Source: Terriglobia bacterium
GTDB lineage: Bacteria > Acidobacteriota > Terriglobia > Bryobacterales > Bryobacteraceae
Assembly (NCBI GenBank): GCA_025350105.1
Contig: JANXYJ010000022.1
Coordinates: forward strand, 1 to 64,000
Length of the DNA stretch: 64,000 nt
Reading direction: 5' to 3'
A program made the position numbers and the translations under genes. This document shows, in pieces, positions 49,292 to 58,408 of the stretch (positions are counted from its first letter, which is position 1; each line of letters begins with the position of its first letter). The notes beneath the pieces are model-generated. The model was not told the DNA's origin. It did no database searches and saw nothing but the letters and a program-made list of their open reading frames with translations.

Positions 49292-49746
49292 GCGACGCAA
49301 ATATTCACGGAAATTCTCACTCTGGCACCCATTCTCAACTTGACGCCGCCCCGAGTGGCCATCACGAACACGCGCACGATCCCAAAGCGGAAGCCAGGGT
49401 CTACATCGCCACGTTGAGCGGTTTGTTGATTTTGACGGCCATCACGGTGGGTGCGTCGTACATCCAGTTTGGATCGAGCGCGGCCAATATTGTGATCGCG
49501 CTCACCATCGCCACGATCAAGGCCGTACTGGTATCACTCTTCTTTATGCACTTGTTGCACGAAAAGCCTGTCAACGCCATCATCGCGATCGCAGGATTTT
49601 TGTTCCTGGGTATTTTTTTGATGTTCGACTTCCTGGACGTTGGCTCGCGCGCCAATGTGCAGCCCACCAACCTGCATGTGCCCGTGGCTGCAGCCCCCGT
49701 TGCCCCCGGAGTGGCTACCCCGGCCGCCGATGTGCGCAAAGAATAA
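49288..49746 (+). CDS. Cytochrome c oxidase subunit IV-like protein
   Basis: 152 residues from the ATG at 49288. A His-rich start and three helices (VYIATLSGLLILTAITVGA; IVIALTIATIKAVLVSLFF; NAIIAIAGFLFLGIFLMF), with MHLLHE between the last two, match bacterial subunit IV. The Ala/Pro-rich tail is unusual. It is the last gene of the act-cox operon; a weak inverted repeat AGAGGTTGAACCTCT (49795-49809) lies 49 bp after the stop. Confidence 0.88.
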   Translation: MSDANIHGNSHSGTHSQLDAAPSGHHEHAHDPKAEARVYIATLSGLLILTAITVGASYIQFGSSAANIVIALTIATIKAVLVSLFFMHLLHEKPVNAIIAIAGFLFLGIFLMFDFLDVGSRANVQPTNLHVPVAAAPVAPGVATPAADVRKE

Positions 49747-49830
49747 CTCAAATTCCACTTCGCAGCGTCAGAATACAGCGGTTTAAGCGATAGTAGAGGT
49801 TGAACCTCTTGCAGCCTCTCAACGATTTTC

Positions 49831-51360
49831 ATGCCTAGGTATGCGGCCGTAGACATCGGCAGTAACTCAACGCGGATGTTGGCGGCGGAAGTGACTCCGG
49901 GCGAAGCTCCGCGAACTCTTGCGAGCGAACGCGAAGTCACGCGTTTGGGTGAGAGTGTTTTCCGCAGTGGGCGCATATCACCCGACGCAATGGAAGGTGT
50001 ACTACGTGTCCTTGGACGGATGGCGGAAAATTATCGAAGGTTAGGCGTGGTGAGCGTGCGGGCTGTGGCCACCAGCGCGGTTCGCGACGCGGCGAATCAA
50101 GCGGAATTTATTGCGCGGGCCAGCGCCACGCTTGGCGTTGCCGTGGAAATCATTACGGGCCGCGAAGAAGCGCGGCTGATCCATCAGGGTGTGATTGGCC
50201 GTTGGCCCCAGCCTGGCAAGAGCATCTTGATTGTGGATATCGGCGGCGGCAGCGCTGAAATCATCGGCAGCCGAGACGGACAATTGATCGATGCTGTTTC
50301 CAAACCGCTGGGAGCCGTGCGTTTGCAGGAAAATTTTCTGACCGTCGATCCTCCTCCCCCCCGTGCACTGCATCAATTGGCGGAATTTGTCGACGAAAAG
50401 CTGGATGAAACGGTAGCCAGCATGGGCACCAAATGGGACCGAGTGATTGCGACGTCTTCTACGGCCGCGGCGGTGGTTTGCGCGGTAAATGAAGTACCGC
50501 GTTCCAAGCGCGAGGATGCGGATCGCTTGCGAGTGACCACGGTGCAGGTTCGGCAGTTGCACCGCCGTTTGGCTTCGCTCAACTTAGAAGGGCGGCGAAA
50601 AGTGCCGGGGATCGGCCCGCGGCGGGCGGAAATTATCGTGGCTGGTAGCGGAGCCTTACTGCGAATTCTGGAACGCTTTGACGCCCAGGCGATGTATTAT
50701 TCCGCTGCCGGCGTTCGCGATGGTATTTTGGCGGATTTGTCGGCCCAAGGCGCCATTGGAGAACTCTCCAGCATGAATGGCGATCAGTTACGTGAGGTGG
50801 AGCGCGTAGCTTCCCGCTTTGGAGTTGCCTTGCCGGATGCACGGACCGTGGCCGGTTTTGCGAAGGAGCTGTTTCACGCCACCCATTCGCTGCATCAACT
50901 GCCGCTGGCGCAAGGTCGCTTGCTGCAAGCCGCGTGTTACTTTTGCGACACCGGGCACTACATTAACGATGCGGCACATCACAAACACGCCTACTATGTG
51001 GTGGCGAATTCTGACTTCTCTGGCTTCACCGATCGGGAACGCCAGCTTACCGCCTCGCTTTGCCGGTATCATCGTAAGGCCATGCCGCAGGAATCCCATG
51101 CCGAGTTCGCGGCACTTTCGTTGGAAGACAAGAGAGCCTTAATGTGGCTGATTCCGCTGTTGCGATTGGCTGACAACCTGGACCCCAGCCGATCGCAGGA
51201 AGTGCAATGGGTGGGTTGTGAAGTGACAGAATCGCGGGTTGCTGTCCGATTGCGATCGCCGCATGAACTGGATCTCACCCTCTGGGCCGCTGCCCGGGTT
51301 TCGGAGGTTTTCCGGCAGGTTTACGGACGCTCGGTTGTGGTGAGCAGGGAAGCGGTGTGA
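49831..51360 (+). CDS. Exopolyphosphatase / guanosine pentaphosphatase family protein
   Basis: 509 residues. The Ppx/GppA ATPase-like core shows the phosphate loops AVDIGSNSTRMLAAE and ILIVDIGGGSAEIIG and the conserved AVATSAVRDAAN. A C-terminal HD-type helical domain follows (CDTGHYINDAAHHKHAYYVV). It hydrolyses polyphosphate and/or pppGpp; sequence alone does not separate the two. Confidence 0.88.
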   Translation: MPRYAAVDIGSNSTRMLAAEVTPGEAPRTLASEREVTRLGESVFRSGRISPDAMEGVLRVLGRMAENYRRLGVVSVRAVATSAVRDAANQAEFIARASATLGVAVEIITGREEARLIHQGVIGRWPQPGKSILIVDIGGGSAEIIGSRDGQLIDAVSKPLGAVRLQENFLTVDPPPPRALHQLAEFVDEKLDETVASMGTKWDRVIATSSTAAAVVCAVNEVPRSKREDADRLRVTTVQVRQLHRRLASLNLEGRRKVPGIGPRRAEIIVAGSGALLRILERFDAQAMYYSAAGVRDGILADLSAQGAIGELSSMNGDQLREVERVASRFGVALPDARTVAGFAKELFHATHSLHQLPLAQGRLLQAACYFCDTGHYINDAAHHKHAYYVVANSDFSGFTDRERQLTASLCRYHRKAMPQESHAEFAALSLEDKRALMWLIPLLRLADNLDPSRSQEVQWVGCEVTESRVAVRLRSPHELDLTLWAAARVSEVFRQVYGRSVVVSREAV

Positions 51361-51493
51361 TTTCGGCGCCCTTGTATGGGTTCTTCGTGAATTTGGCGGA
51401 TCCACTTGCCCAGCAGGAGACGAGTTACTTGCCACGCGCAAGGTCCGCAGTCTCACGGATCTTGGCAACGTTGCAAAACTCCCGGTTCGAGAA

Positions 51494-52147
51494 CTATTTG
51501 CTCGTCGGCCATCTGGTGTCGATCGGCTTTGATGGATCCGCGCTGATCGCAAGAGCCGCGCAGTGATGGTACGAATACCCACCGGGAACGTTGTATCCGT
51601 GATCCGCCATGAACTGGACGACCTGCAATGTGCATTTCGGACAATTGATGTTAGGGAGTTCCAGGTCTGCCTCCCAAATCATCGGCGACTTTGGGTCGAT
51701 ACGCTTCGACGACGCTTCGCCGAGTTTCGGATAGTGTGGGAACAGGCCATCAGCAAGCACCGGGATCTGCGGCGGGCTTTGAATTTGCGCCCAGGTTGAG
51801 GAAGGACCTTTCTCCGTCCACTTCTCCGTTGTGACCGGATCCGGCGGGAGGTCGTTTTGTGAATTCACTGCCAGTGCAACGCGGTAATGACCGGAGTGGT
51901 AGACCGTCTCCTGAATCTTCAAATGAAACCTCGACCCGCCGGTTACCTTGGTCGAAGCGCTCGTCAGAAGCTTCGCGTTATCCCCGTCTGTATTCGGCAG
52001 GCCGCACGGGCCGGCTTTCTGCGGATCGCCTAAGTCGCTCGTCTTGACCCATTCCGTGGGTTCCAGCAACTTGAAATGGGCGAAAACTGCGAGCGGCAGC
52101 GTCGTGAGCCCCACCACCAGAACGATTGGACGCAGCGCGATGTTCAT
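51494..52147 (-). CDS. Secreted LPMO-like protein (SCE4755 family)
   Basis: 217 residues. Cleavage of the signal peptide after VFA would leave His24 as the mature N-terminus (HFKLLEPTEWVK), the first copper ligand in lytic polysaccharide monooxygenases. A second His is available in VYHSGHYRV (His84/His87). Disulfide-type Cys residues (GPCGLPN; INCPKCTLQ; YHHCAAL) match small LPMO-like folds. Activity of this family has not, to my knowledge, been shown. It is convergent with the ppx-type gene. Confidence 0.72.
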   Translation of the reverse strand: MNIALRPIVLVVGLTTLPLAVFAHFKLLEPTEWVKTSDLGDPQKAGPCGLPNTDGDNAKLLTSASTKVTGGSRFHLKIQETVYHSGHYRVALAVNSQNDLPPDPVTTEKWTEKGPSSTWAQIQSPPQIPVLADGLFPHYPKLGEASSKRIDPKSPMIWEADLELPNINCPKCTLQVVQFMADHGYNVPGGYSYHHCAALAISADPSKPIDTRWPTSK

Positions 52148-52590
52148 TCTATATCTCCTCTACAATAGCGGTACGTCAATAACCGCTGTACGTCAAAGAT
52201 GCGACCACAGCTTTTATCACCGAAACCATCAGCCTAGTATACTCTTTATCCTGCATTTCCTTGGCCCACCGCACTGATCGGCATGGGTTTGATACTCAGC
52301 CAGCCGGTCGGGATCAGGCTGCATCACCATGAGGCGGAGCTGATTCATCGACGCGGACCTGTTTTACAACAACATAATAGTGGTGGAGGCCGTGGCGCAT
52401 TGCACGCACCATACCGGGCATTTGAGCTTGCCAGGACAGTTCGGGTTAGCTTTCGATGAGAGAGAACAACGCTTTTCATGCCGCCGGTGAATGCAAAGCA
52501 TGATGCGATCTTAGCATAGAGGCAGGTACGTATCAGGTACGCGATCTATGAATTTCACTTAAAGTACTGATAATAAACCATTTAATTTAG
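52148..52590. other. Intergenic region between LPMO-like gene and tmRNA 3' end
   Basis: 443 bp without a gene I can support. A short direct repeat GTACGTCAA occurs near 52170 and 52186, and GTACCTG-like and GTACGT motifs recur near 52526-52545. The tmRNA 3' end is a common integration site, but no integrase frame or duplicated tmRNA end was seen here. Confidence 0.4.
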
Positions 52591-52943
52591 TGGAGGCGGC
52601 GGGAGTTGAACCCGCGTCCGAGAAAGTCAATCGCAAAAAGACTACGTGCGTTTCCGATTCGGTATTTTTCGACCACCCCATGCGGAACCGGCAAGAGGGG
52701 AGTGGCTTAGCCTGATTGATCTCGGGCTTGGGCTCCAGACGGAAGCTCTCGCCCTATCCTGCAAAATGACGCTCCTTGGAACCCGCGCAGGCTCAAGCCC
52801 CGGAGCGGCCGCTTAATTAATTAAGCAGCGTATGCGAACTGCTGATTGTTGGCAGTTGTTGTTTTCCGATCGTTTTACGGGAGCTCGGAACCCGGCACGA
52901 CTCTTCACGACGGATACAATCCCGTCGAAACCGTTGCGCCCCC
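52591..52943 (-). ncRNA. ssrA: tmRNA
   Basis: 353 nt. The 5' end GGGGGCGCAACGG and 3' end CGCCTCCA pair as a 7-bp tRNA-like acceptor stem; CCA is encoded (52593-52591). The T-arm GGGTTCAACTCCC is present. The tag frame (52853-52821) reads ANNQQFAYAA then TAA TTAATTAA. It rescues stalled ribosomes and marks proteins for Clp proteases. The next gene upstream, divergent, encodes a ClpS-like adaptor. Confidence 0.95.
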
Positions 52944-53064
52944 TTTCTATTTCATTCTACCATTTGATGATAGGGCCAGCGCTAACGATTCACCCCGGCA
53001 TCGCCAAGAAAACGGGGCGGCAACTGTCGCTAGCTAAATTATCGCCGTCCAAACTATCTGATTC

Positions 53065-53397
53065 ATGCCAGTTCCCACACTCACTCCCGATGCCGGCTTC
53101 AAACCGGGCGGGGAACTTGAACGCCTCTATCATGTCGTCCTTCTGAACGACGAGGATCACACCTATGAATACGTGGTTGAGATGCTGGGCGCGCTGTTTT
53201 TCATGCCGCCCGGCGTCGCCTTTGATCACGCAGTGGAAGTGGACACCACCGGCCGGACCATCGTCATTACCTGTGAGCGCGAACACGCCGAATTTGCCCG
53301 CGATCAGATTCACGCCTACGGTGCGGACCCGCGAATGCCGCGGTCCAAGGGTCCAATGAGTGCCATTGTTGAACAGGTGCCCACGGGCTCCCATTAG
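53065..53397 (+). CDS. ClpS-like protease adaptor
   Basis: 110 residues. The ClpS fold marks YHVVLLNDEDHTYEYVVEML (Asn-Asp contact region) and TCEREHAEFARDQIHAYGAD are present, with an additional C-terminus RMPRSKGPMSAIVEQ seen in divergent ClpS-like proteins. ClpS hands N-degron proteins to ClpAP. No clpA is adjacent. It lies 121 bp from the tmRNA gene, facing away. Confidence 0.82.
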   Translation: MPVPTLTPDAGFKPGGELERLYHVVLLNDEDHTYEYVVEMLGALFFMPPGVAFDHAVEVDTTGRTIVITCEREHAEFARDQIHAYGADPRMPRSKGPMSAIVEQVPTGSH

Positions 53398-53409
53398 CCC
53401 CGCATCATT

Positions 53410-53454
53410 TCCAATGAATCTCCAATGAAATCTCCAATCAATCTCCAATGAATC
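53410..53454. repeat. Four tandem 11-12 bp units
   Basis: TCCAATGAATC, TCCAATGAAATC, TCCAATCAATC and TCCAATGAATC follow one another, starting 13 bp after the ClpS-like gene stop and ending 14 bp before the convergent sulfotransferase stop. Confidence 0.85.
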
Positions 53455-53467
53455 CAGGAAATTCGCT

Positions 53468-54328
53468 TCAGGCAGCGCGTTCCAGTGCCCGGCATCGCTG
53501 CTGAAACGCGGCTGTTCGCTTCGCTAGATTGGGCACAAGCCTCAATCGCCTCCGGATTTCTGCCATCGCCGCTTCATGCAGGGACAGATCCAGTTGATTC
53601 AGTTTCGTCAATTGATAGGAGAAGTCCGCTCCCCACAGGTGATCCCAATATTCCGCGTCATTGGCCGCATCGTTGGTCGGGCCCAAAGTAGACCGGCGGC
53701 GACTCTGATTCATCCGCACGTAGTGCAAATTCAGCGACGGGAATGCTGGCTGCAGGAAATACTCGGCTGCAATCAAGCCTTCGTCGAAGCACTCCACTAC
53801 TCCGGGAACTGCCATTTCGGTAAGCACAGCTCGGGCTGCTTCCAGATCCGCACTGCCGGGCGGCCGCGTAAAGCATCCGCCTTGCCCTAATAGGTTTACT
53901 TGAGTATTACTGGCGATGTTCGGATGATATTCGATCAATTCCCGCACAAAGCCGCGTCCGCTGTTGTTGCGCGCCACCGCGCCTAGCGGATCGTTGGTTA
54001 CAATGCCCCGGTAATAGGTATACAGGGACGCGATCCTATTCAGAGGATGACGCAGAAAGCACCAGTCGAAGACTACTACGCCGGGCACCTGTAGTTTGGG
54101 ATAGCGCAAATGATGGCTAGTCAATGCCGCCACTTGGCGATTTTCCTCGAAGAATTCACTCACCTGATCATTCCTCAAAATGGAGCAGGCGCAAGGACCG
54201 TGTAAGCTCACAAACTGGCTCTTGAATTCCCGCTCCAACAGCGCCGAAATCGTACTGCCCCCATTCTTGAAAATGTGGTAATGGACGATCGCAAATCGAA
54301 CCGCAGCTGAAGGTAAAATCACTTCCAT
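53468..54328 (-). CDS. Sulfotransferase family protein
   Basis: 286 residues without a signal peptide or helix. The PAPS 5'-phosphosulfate loop is VHYHIFKNGGSTISALLE and the 3'-phosphate motif is FLRHPLNRIASLYTYY, as in the Sulfotransfer_2 group acting on carbohydrates. The acceptor is unknown; cell-surface glycan is likely. It stands alone on its strand, with 243 featureless bases before the next gene. Codon use is not obviously foreign. Confidence 0.8.
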   Translation of the reverse strand: MEVILPSAAVRFAIVHYHIFKNGGSTISALLEREFKSQFVSLHGPCACSILRNDQVSEFFEENRQVAALTSHHLRYPKLQVPGVVVFDWCFLRHPLNRIASLYTYYRGIVTNDPLGAVARNNSGRGFVRELIEYHPNIASNTQVNLLGQGGCFTRPPGSADLEAARAVLTEMAVPGVVECFDEGLIAAEYFLQPAFPSLNLHYVRMNQSRRRSTLGPTNDAANDAEYWDHLWGADFSYQLTKLNQLDLSLHEAAMAEIRRRLRLVPNLAKRTAAFQQRCRALERAA

Positions 54329-54571
54329 AAGGTATGAGTTAGGGGTGATTACCCATATCCTGTGAACCCAAATATTTAAATTGTATTACGTGACTGGGTA
54401 GGCGCCCGGCCAGATGATTTGGTTACCGATCTCTACCCGCAGATCAGAATAAGATCGCATCAGATCTGTCCGATACCTGTTAAGCCAAGGAGTAAGGCCT
54501 GCCACTAATCTGACACAGCTAGCGCGCAGGTAGAAGATGTAACCTGCCCAATCGTCGGGCGACGCCGCAGC

Positions 54572-55552
54572 TCAGGACACCATCGCGGAACCGCTCGCTG
54601 AACTTACCATGACCGGATCTTCCTTGTGGTCCAATTCTCTCTTGTGCATCTCACCACGAAGGTATTCGGCGCGCGGCCGCTCTGCGTGCTTTGCCACCTG
54701 GTCCGAGCTCACCACCTCATACAGCGTTGGGTCCGACATAATGCTCTTCACCAACGCGAAATGCATGGCGTGGCCGGCTTTCTCGGCCACTACGTTGCCC
54801 AGCAGCGGTCGCCCCAGCAGCGCCAGATCGCCAATCAGGTCCAGTGCCTTGTGCCGGCAACACTCGTCTGCGAAACGAAGCCCACCGGGATTTAGGATGG
54901 ACGTCCGGTCAAAACACACCGCGTTTTCCAGAGTGGCGCCACGAATCAGACCCATATTGCGCATCTGGTGCAGTTCGTACTCAAAGCCAAAGGTCCGGGC
55001 CGGCGCAATTTCACTGGCATAATGCTCCGGGGTAACCTCCATCTCCAAGCGCTGCTGTCCCACCAACGGATGCGGAAAGAACACGTCGCAGGTGAGTTGA
55101 AAACGGTCGGAGGGCAGAATCTCAATCCGCTTCCCTTGGCCTTCTACTGAAACGGGCCGCAGAATTCGCAAGAAACGCTTGCGCCGGCGGGAGACGCGAA
55201 TGCCAGCCGTCTGGATCATCTCCACAAAACACTTGCCACTGCCGTCCAGGATCGGAACTTCCAGATTGTCGATCTCGACAAACGCATTGTCGATCCCCAT
55301 GCTGTAGAACACGCTCAGCAGGTGTTCGGTGGTCGATATCAGCACGCCCTGCCGCATCAGGCTAGTGGCGTAGCTGAGCTTCTGCACATACTGCCAGCTT
55401 GCCGGAATGCGAAAGCCATCCAGATCGGTTCGGATGAAAACGATTCCGGTGGCCGGCGGTGCCGGCAGAATCCGAAGGTTTACGGGAACGCCGGAGTGTA
55501 GTCCTACTCCCGACGTCTCCACCAATCGATTTACCGTGGTTTCAAATTGCAA
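54572..55552 (-). CDS. lpxC: UDP-3-O-acyl-N-acetylglucosamine deacetylase
   Basis: 326 residues. Zinc ligands are His77 (STTEHLLS), His234 and Asp238 (CCRHKALDLIGD), with the general acid/base His261 (KAGHAMH). The opening VETSGVGLHSGVPVNL is standard. The C-terminal ~40 residues (AKHAERPRAEYLRGEMHKRE ...) extend beyond E. coli LpxC. It commits precursors to lipid A, so an outer membrane with LPS is expected. Confidence 0.95.
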   Translation of the reverse strand: MQFETTVNRLVETSGVGLHSGVPVNLRILPAPPATGIVFIRTDLDGFRIPASWQYVQKLSYATSLMRQGVLISTTEHLLSVFYSMGIDNAFVEIDNLEVPILDGSGKCFVEMIQTAGIRVSRRRKRFLRILRPVSVEGQGKRIEILPSDRFQLTCDVFFPHPLVGQQRLEMEVTPEHYASEIAPARTFGFEYELHQMRNMGLIRGATLENAVCFDRTSILNPGGLRFADECCRHKALDLIGDLALLGRPLLGNVVAEKAGHAMHFALVKSIMSDPTLYEVVSSDQVAKHAERPRAEYLRGEMHKRELDHKEDPVMVSSASGSAMVS

Positions 55553-55870
55553 AGCTGTATTTCCTCAATGCCGCTCGGTACACTATCACTGCGAAACGCC
55601 AACTCGACCATGAAATTCAAATCTTATAATAACAAACGTTCGCGGAGGGCCCTATAGGTACACCTATGAAAAAAAAGAACTTGACTCCCGTTTGTGTGGC
55701 ATAATAGACACGCCGTCGAGGTTTGCGTGTGGTAAACGTACCATTGATCTGTTGGGACGAATAGTACCTTGATTCACCACTGCCGACGGGGCTATCTATG
55801 GGTGTCCGTCCTACACTCGCAGACCATTGCATTGCGCCTGTGCATTACCGTTGTGCATTAAGATGGAGGT
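55553..55870. other. Divergent control region between lpxC and polA
   Basis: 318 bp. It holds two small palindromes (AGGGCCCT and AGGTACACCT near 55647-55662) and a 12-codon open frame (MKKKNLTPVCVA) behind a GGAGG-like site, whose reality I cannot judge. TTGACT within that frame is not followed by a -10 box at normal spacing. No other gene is seen. Confidence 0.35.
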
Positions 55871-58408
55871 GTGGCGCGCCTCTTTCTGATTGACTCTTTC
55901 GGTTTCATTTTCCGTGCCTACCATGCCCGCGCCCGCAGCGGTGCCCCACCCATGCGCACCGCTGCAGGGCTGCCAACCGAGGCGGTCTACATCTTCCATA
56001 ACATGGTTCGCCGCCTGTGCTCCGTCTATAAACCGGAGTATCTGGCGGCCGTTTTTGAGAGCGAAGGGCCTACTTTTCGCGACGAGGCGTTTGACCAGTA
56101 CAAAGCCAATCGAAGCGAAACTCCGCCCGACCTATTGGAACAAATTCCCTGGATTCGCAAGACATTGGAAGCCATGCGCATTCCGGTGCTGGAATTCGAT
56201 CGTTTTGAGGCCGACGATGTCATCGGCACGCTCAGTTGCAGGGCCACGGAGCAAACTGGGGATGAAATTACCGAAGTGGTGATCGTTTCCAGTGACAAAG
56301 ACATGCTGCAGTTGGTAAACCCGCGCGTGCGCATGTTGAATCCCATGAAAGACGACATGTGGTTCGACGAACAAGTCACGGAAACCTTCATGGGGGTGAA
56401 GCCTTCACAGGTAGCGGATCTGTTAGCCCTGAAGGGCGACGCGGTCGATAACATCCCCGGCGCCCCGGGCATCGGCGACAAAGGAGCGAAGGATCTGATC
56501 GTCCGCTTCGGCTCCGTCGAATCTGCCATGGCGCGCGCCGCCGAAGTGGAGCGCAAAAGCTATCGCGAAAGCCTGCAAAACAACCGCGATCAGATCCTGC
56601 TCAGTAAGCAATTGGCTACCATCCACACTGACGTGCCAATTCCGTTTGAGTTGGCCAAGCTCGCCATCCTGGAACCCGACCCAGTCCAGCTCCGCGTTTT
56701 GTACCAAACCATGGAATTCCGCACACTCTTGCGTGAGTTGGGTGAGGAGCCCACAACCGCGCAGGTAACTGACGTTCAATCATTTGATTCCAGTGAACAA
56801 TTAAACCAATGGTTGAATATGCTCCCTGCCGGTTCCGAGCTCGCCGTGGCAGTTGGCGAAGTGATGGAACAACCGGTAATGGGGTTTTCCGCTACATCAG
56901 GCGAGGCACGAACCTTGCCGTTGGATCATATACCCCAGAAGGTTACTATCGCCCATGATATCAAGGCGTTAACTCGCAAATTTGGCCCGGCCGCTCATCT
57001 TCATCACGACGTCATGCTCTATGGCTTTCTAATCTCCCCCGATCCCGCCGCATGCGATCTCAAGAAGTTGTCCGAAAAGCACCTCGGCCGGCAGTTGGAT
57101 GGCGATCCCGGCGCCCAGGCCGCTCTTACGTTTGATCTGTTCGAACGCTTGTATTCACAAGTCCAATCGGAGGGACTGAGCGAGGTCTATACCCGCCTCG
57201 ATTTTCCGCTGATTCGCATCTTGGCCGCCATGGAGGAGACCGGCATACGCATCGATCCCATTCAGTTGGGTCACATGAGCCAGCGCATGGAACAGGAGAT
57301 TGACCGGCTCACGATGGAGATCCATTCTCTGGCGAGTAAACCTTTTAATATCAATTCGCCACAGCAATTAAGTAAAGTATTGTTTGATGATCTGAAGGTG
57401 GGCGGCGCCGGCATGGCCAACAAAGCCAAAGCTGCTTCCACTGCCGCCGACGTCCTGGAGGAATTGGCGGCCGAACACCCCATCGCCGCCCGCGTGCTGG
57501 AGTATCGTCAGCTTACCAAGTTGAAGGGAACCTACGTCGACGCGCTGCCGGCGTTGATTGATCCGTTCACCGGTCGCGTCCACACCACTTTCAACCAAAC
57601 CGGCGCCGCGACCGGCCGTCTGTCATCATCTAATCCCAACCTGCAAAACATTCCCATACGAACCGAGATGGGCCGCGAAATTCGCGCGGCCTTTGTGCCG
57701 GGTCCGAATACGCTAGCGGGCTGGAAGTTGATCGTCGCGGACTATTCGCAGATTGAGCTGCGCCTGCTGGCGCATCTTTCCCGCGATCCGGTTTTAACCA
57801 ACGCGTTCCGCAACGGCGAAGACATTCACACCCGCACTGCCGCCGAAGTCTTTGGCGTGCCGCCTTTGATGATCACGCCAGAGCAGCGGCGCGACGCCAA
57901 GGCCGTGAATTTCGGGATTGTTTATGGACAGACGGCGTTCGGTTTGGCCGCGGCCTTGGGTATTGACCGCAAGGAAGCTGACCGCTACATCAAAGCCTAT
58001 TTCGACCGTTACGCCGGCGTGCGCCGTTACATTGATGCGACGATTGCGGAGGTTCGGCGCAAGGGTTACGCGATCAACATGTATGGCCGCAAGCGGCCCA
58101 TCCCGGATATGAAGAGCGGCAATCCCAACGCTCGCGGTTTCGCGGAACGCACCGCGGTGAATACGCCGCTGCAGGGGAGCGCGGCGGATCTGATCAAGCT
58201 GGCCATGATCCGCATTCAGGAAAAACTAAAAGGCATGCAGGCCCGCATGCTGCTGCAAGTGCACGATGAACTGGTGCTGGAAGCGCCACCAGAAGAAGTG
58301 GACGCAGTGCGCAGTATCGTGAAATCGGAAATGGAAAATGTAGAGCGGCTTGACGTCCCGCTGTTAGTGGACGTGGGAGTGGGAGACAATTGGCGCGATG
58401 CGAAGTAA
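55871..58408 (+). CDS. polA: DNA polymerase I
   Basis: 845 residues from a GTG whose GGAGG site is only 1 bp away, an unusually tight spacing. The 5' nuclease domain is intact (DSFGFIFRAYHA; FEADDVIGTLS; VIVSSDKDMLQLV; GDAVDNIPGAPGIGDKGA). The middle domain lacks the proofreading DxE motif (SELAVAVGEVMEQPVMGF stands where DTET would be), so 3'-5' exonuclease activity is probably lost, as in Taq. Polymerase motifs A (DYSQIELRLLAHLS), B (RRDAKAVNFGIVYGQ) and C (QVHDELVLEAP) are complete. Confidence 0.95.
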   Translation: MARLFLIDSFGFIFRAYHARARSGAPPMRTAAGLPTEAVYIFHNMVRRLCSVYKPEYLAAVFESEGPTFRDEAFDQYKANRSETPPDLLEQIPWIRKTLEAMRIPVLEFDRFEADDVIGTLSCRATEQTGDEITEVVIVSSDKDMLQLVNPRVRMLNPMKDDMWFDEQVTETFMGVKPSQVADLLALKGDAVDNIPGAPGIGDKGAKDLIVRFGSVESAMARAAEVERKSYRESLQNNRDQILLSKQLATIHTDVPIPFELAKLAILEPDPVQLRVLYQTMEFRTLLRELGEEPTTAQVTDVQSFDSSEQLNQWLNMLPAGSELAVAVGEVMEQPVMGFSATSGEARTLPLDHIPQKVTIAHDIKALTRKFGPAAHLHHDVMLYGFLISPDPAACDLKKLSEKHLGRQLDGDPGAQAALTFDLFERLYSQVQSEGLSEVYTRLDFPLIRILAAMEETGIRIDPIQLGHMSQRMEQEIDRLTMEIHSLASKPFNINSPQQLSKVLFDDLKVGGAGMANKAKAASTAADVLEELAAEHPIAARVLEYRQLTKLKGTYVDALPALIDPFTGRVHTTFNQTGAATGRLSSSNPNLQNIPIRTEMGREIRAAFVPGPNTLAGWKLIVADYSQIELRLLAHLSRDPVLTNAFRNGEDIHTRTAAEVFGVPPLMITPEQRRDAKAVNFGIVYGQTAFGLAAALGIDRKEADRYIKAYFDRYAGVRRYIDATIAEVRRKGYAINMYGRKRPIPDMKSGNPNARGFAERTAVNTPLQGSAADLIKLAMIRIQEKLKGMQARMLLQVHDELVLEAPPEEVDAVRSIVKSEMENVERLDVPLLVDVGVGDNWRDAK

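Noticed and set aside
51357-51566. 69-residue frame beginning on the ppx-type stop
   Set aside because: GTG start without ribosome site; its second half is antisense to the LPMO-like gene.
52148-52590. Prophage or island at the tmRNA 3' end
   Set aside because: No integrase, no duplicated tmRNA end and no change in base use were seen.
52591-52640. tRNA gene
   Set aside because: The T-arm and CCA end belong to tmRNA; the matching 5' half lies 300 bp away and a tag frame is present.
55671-55700. Sigma70 promoter TTGACT with CATAAT for polA
   Set aside because: Spacing between the boxes is about 13 bp, too short.
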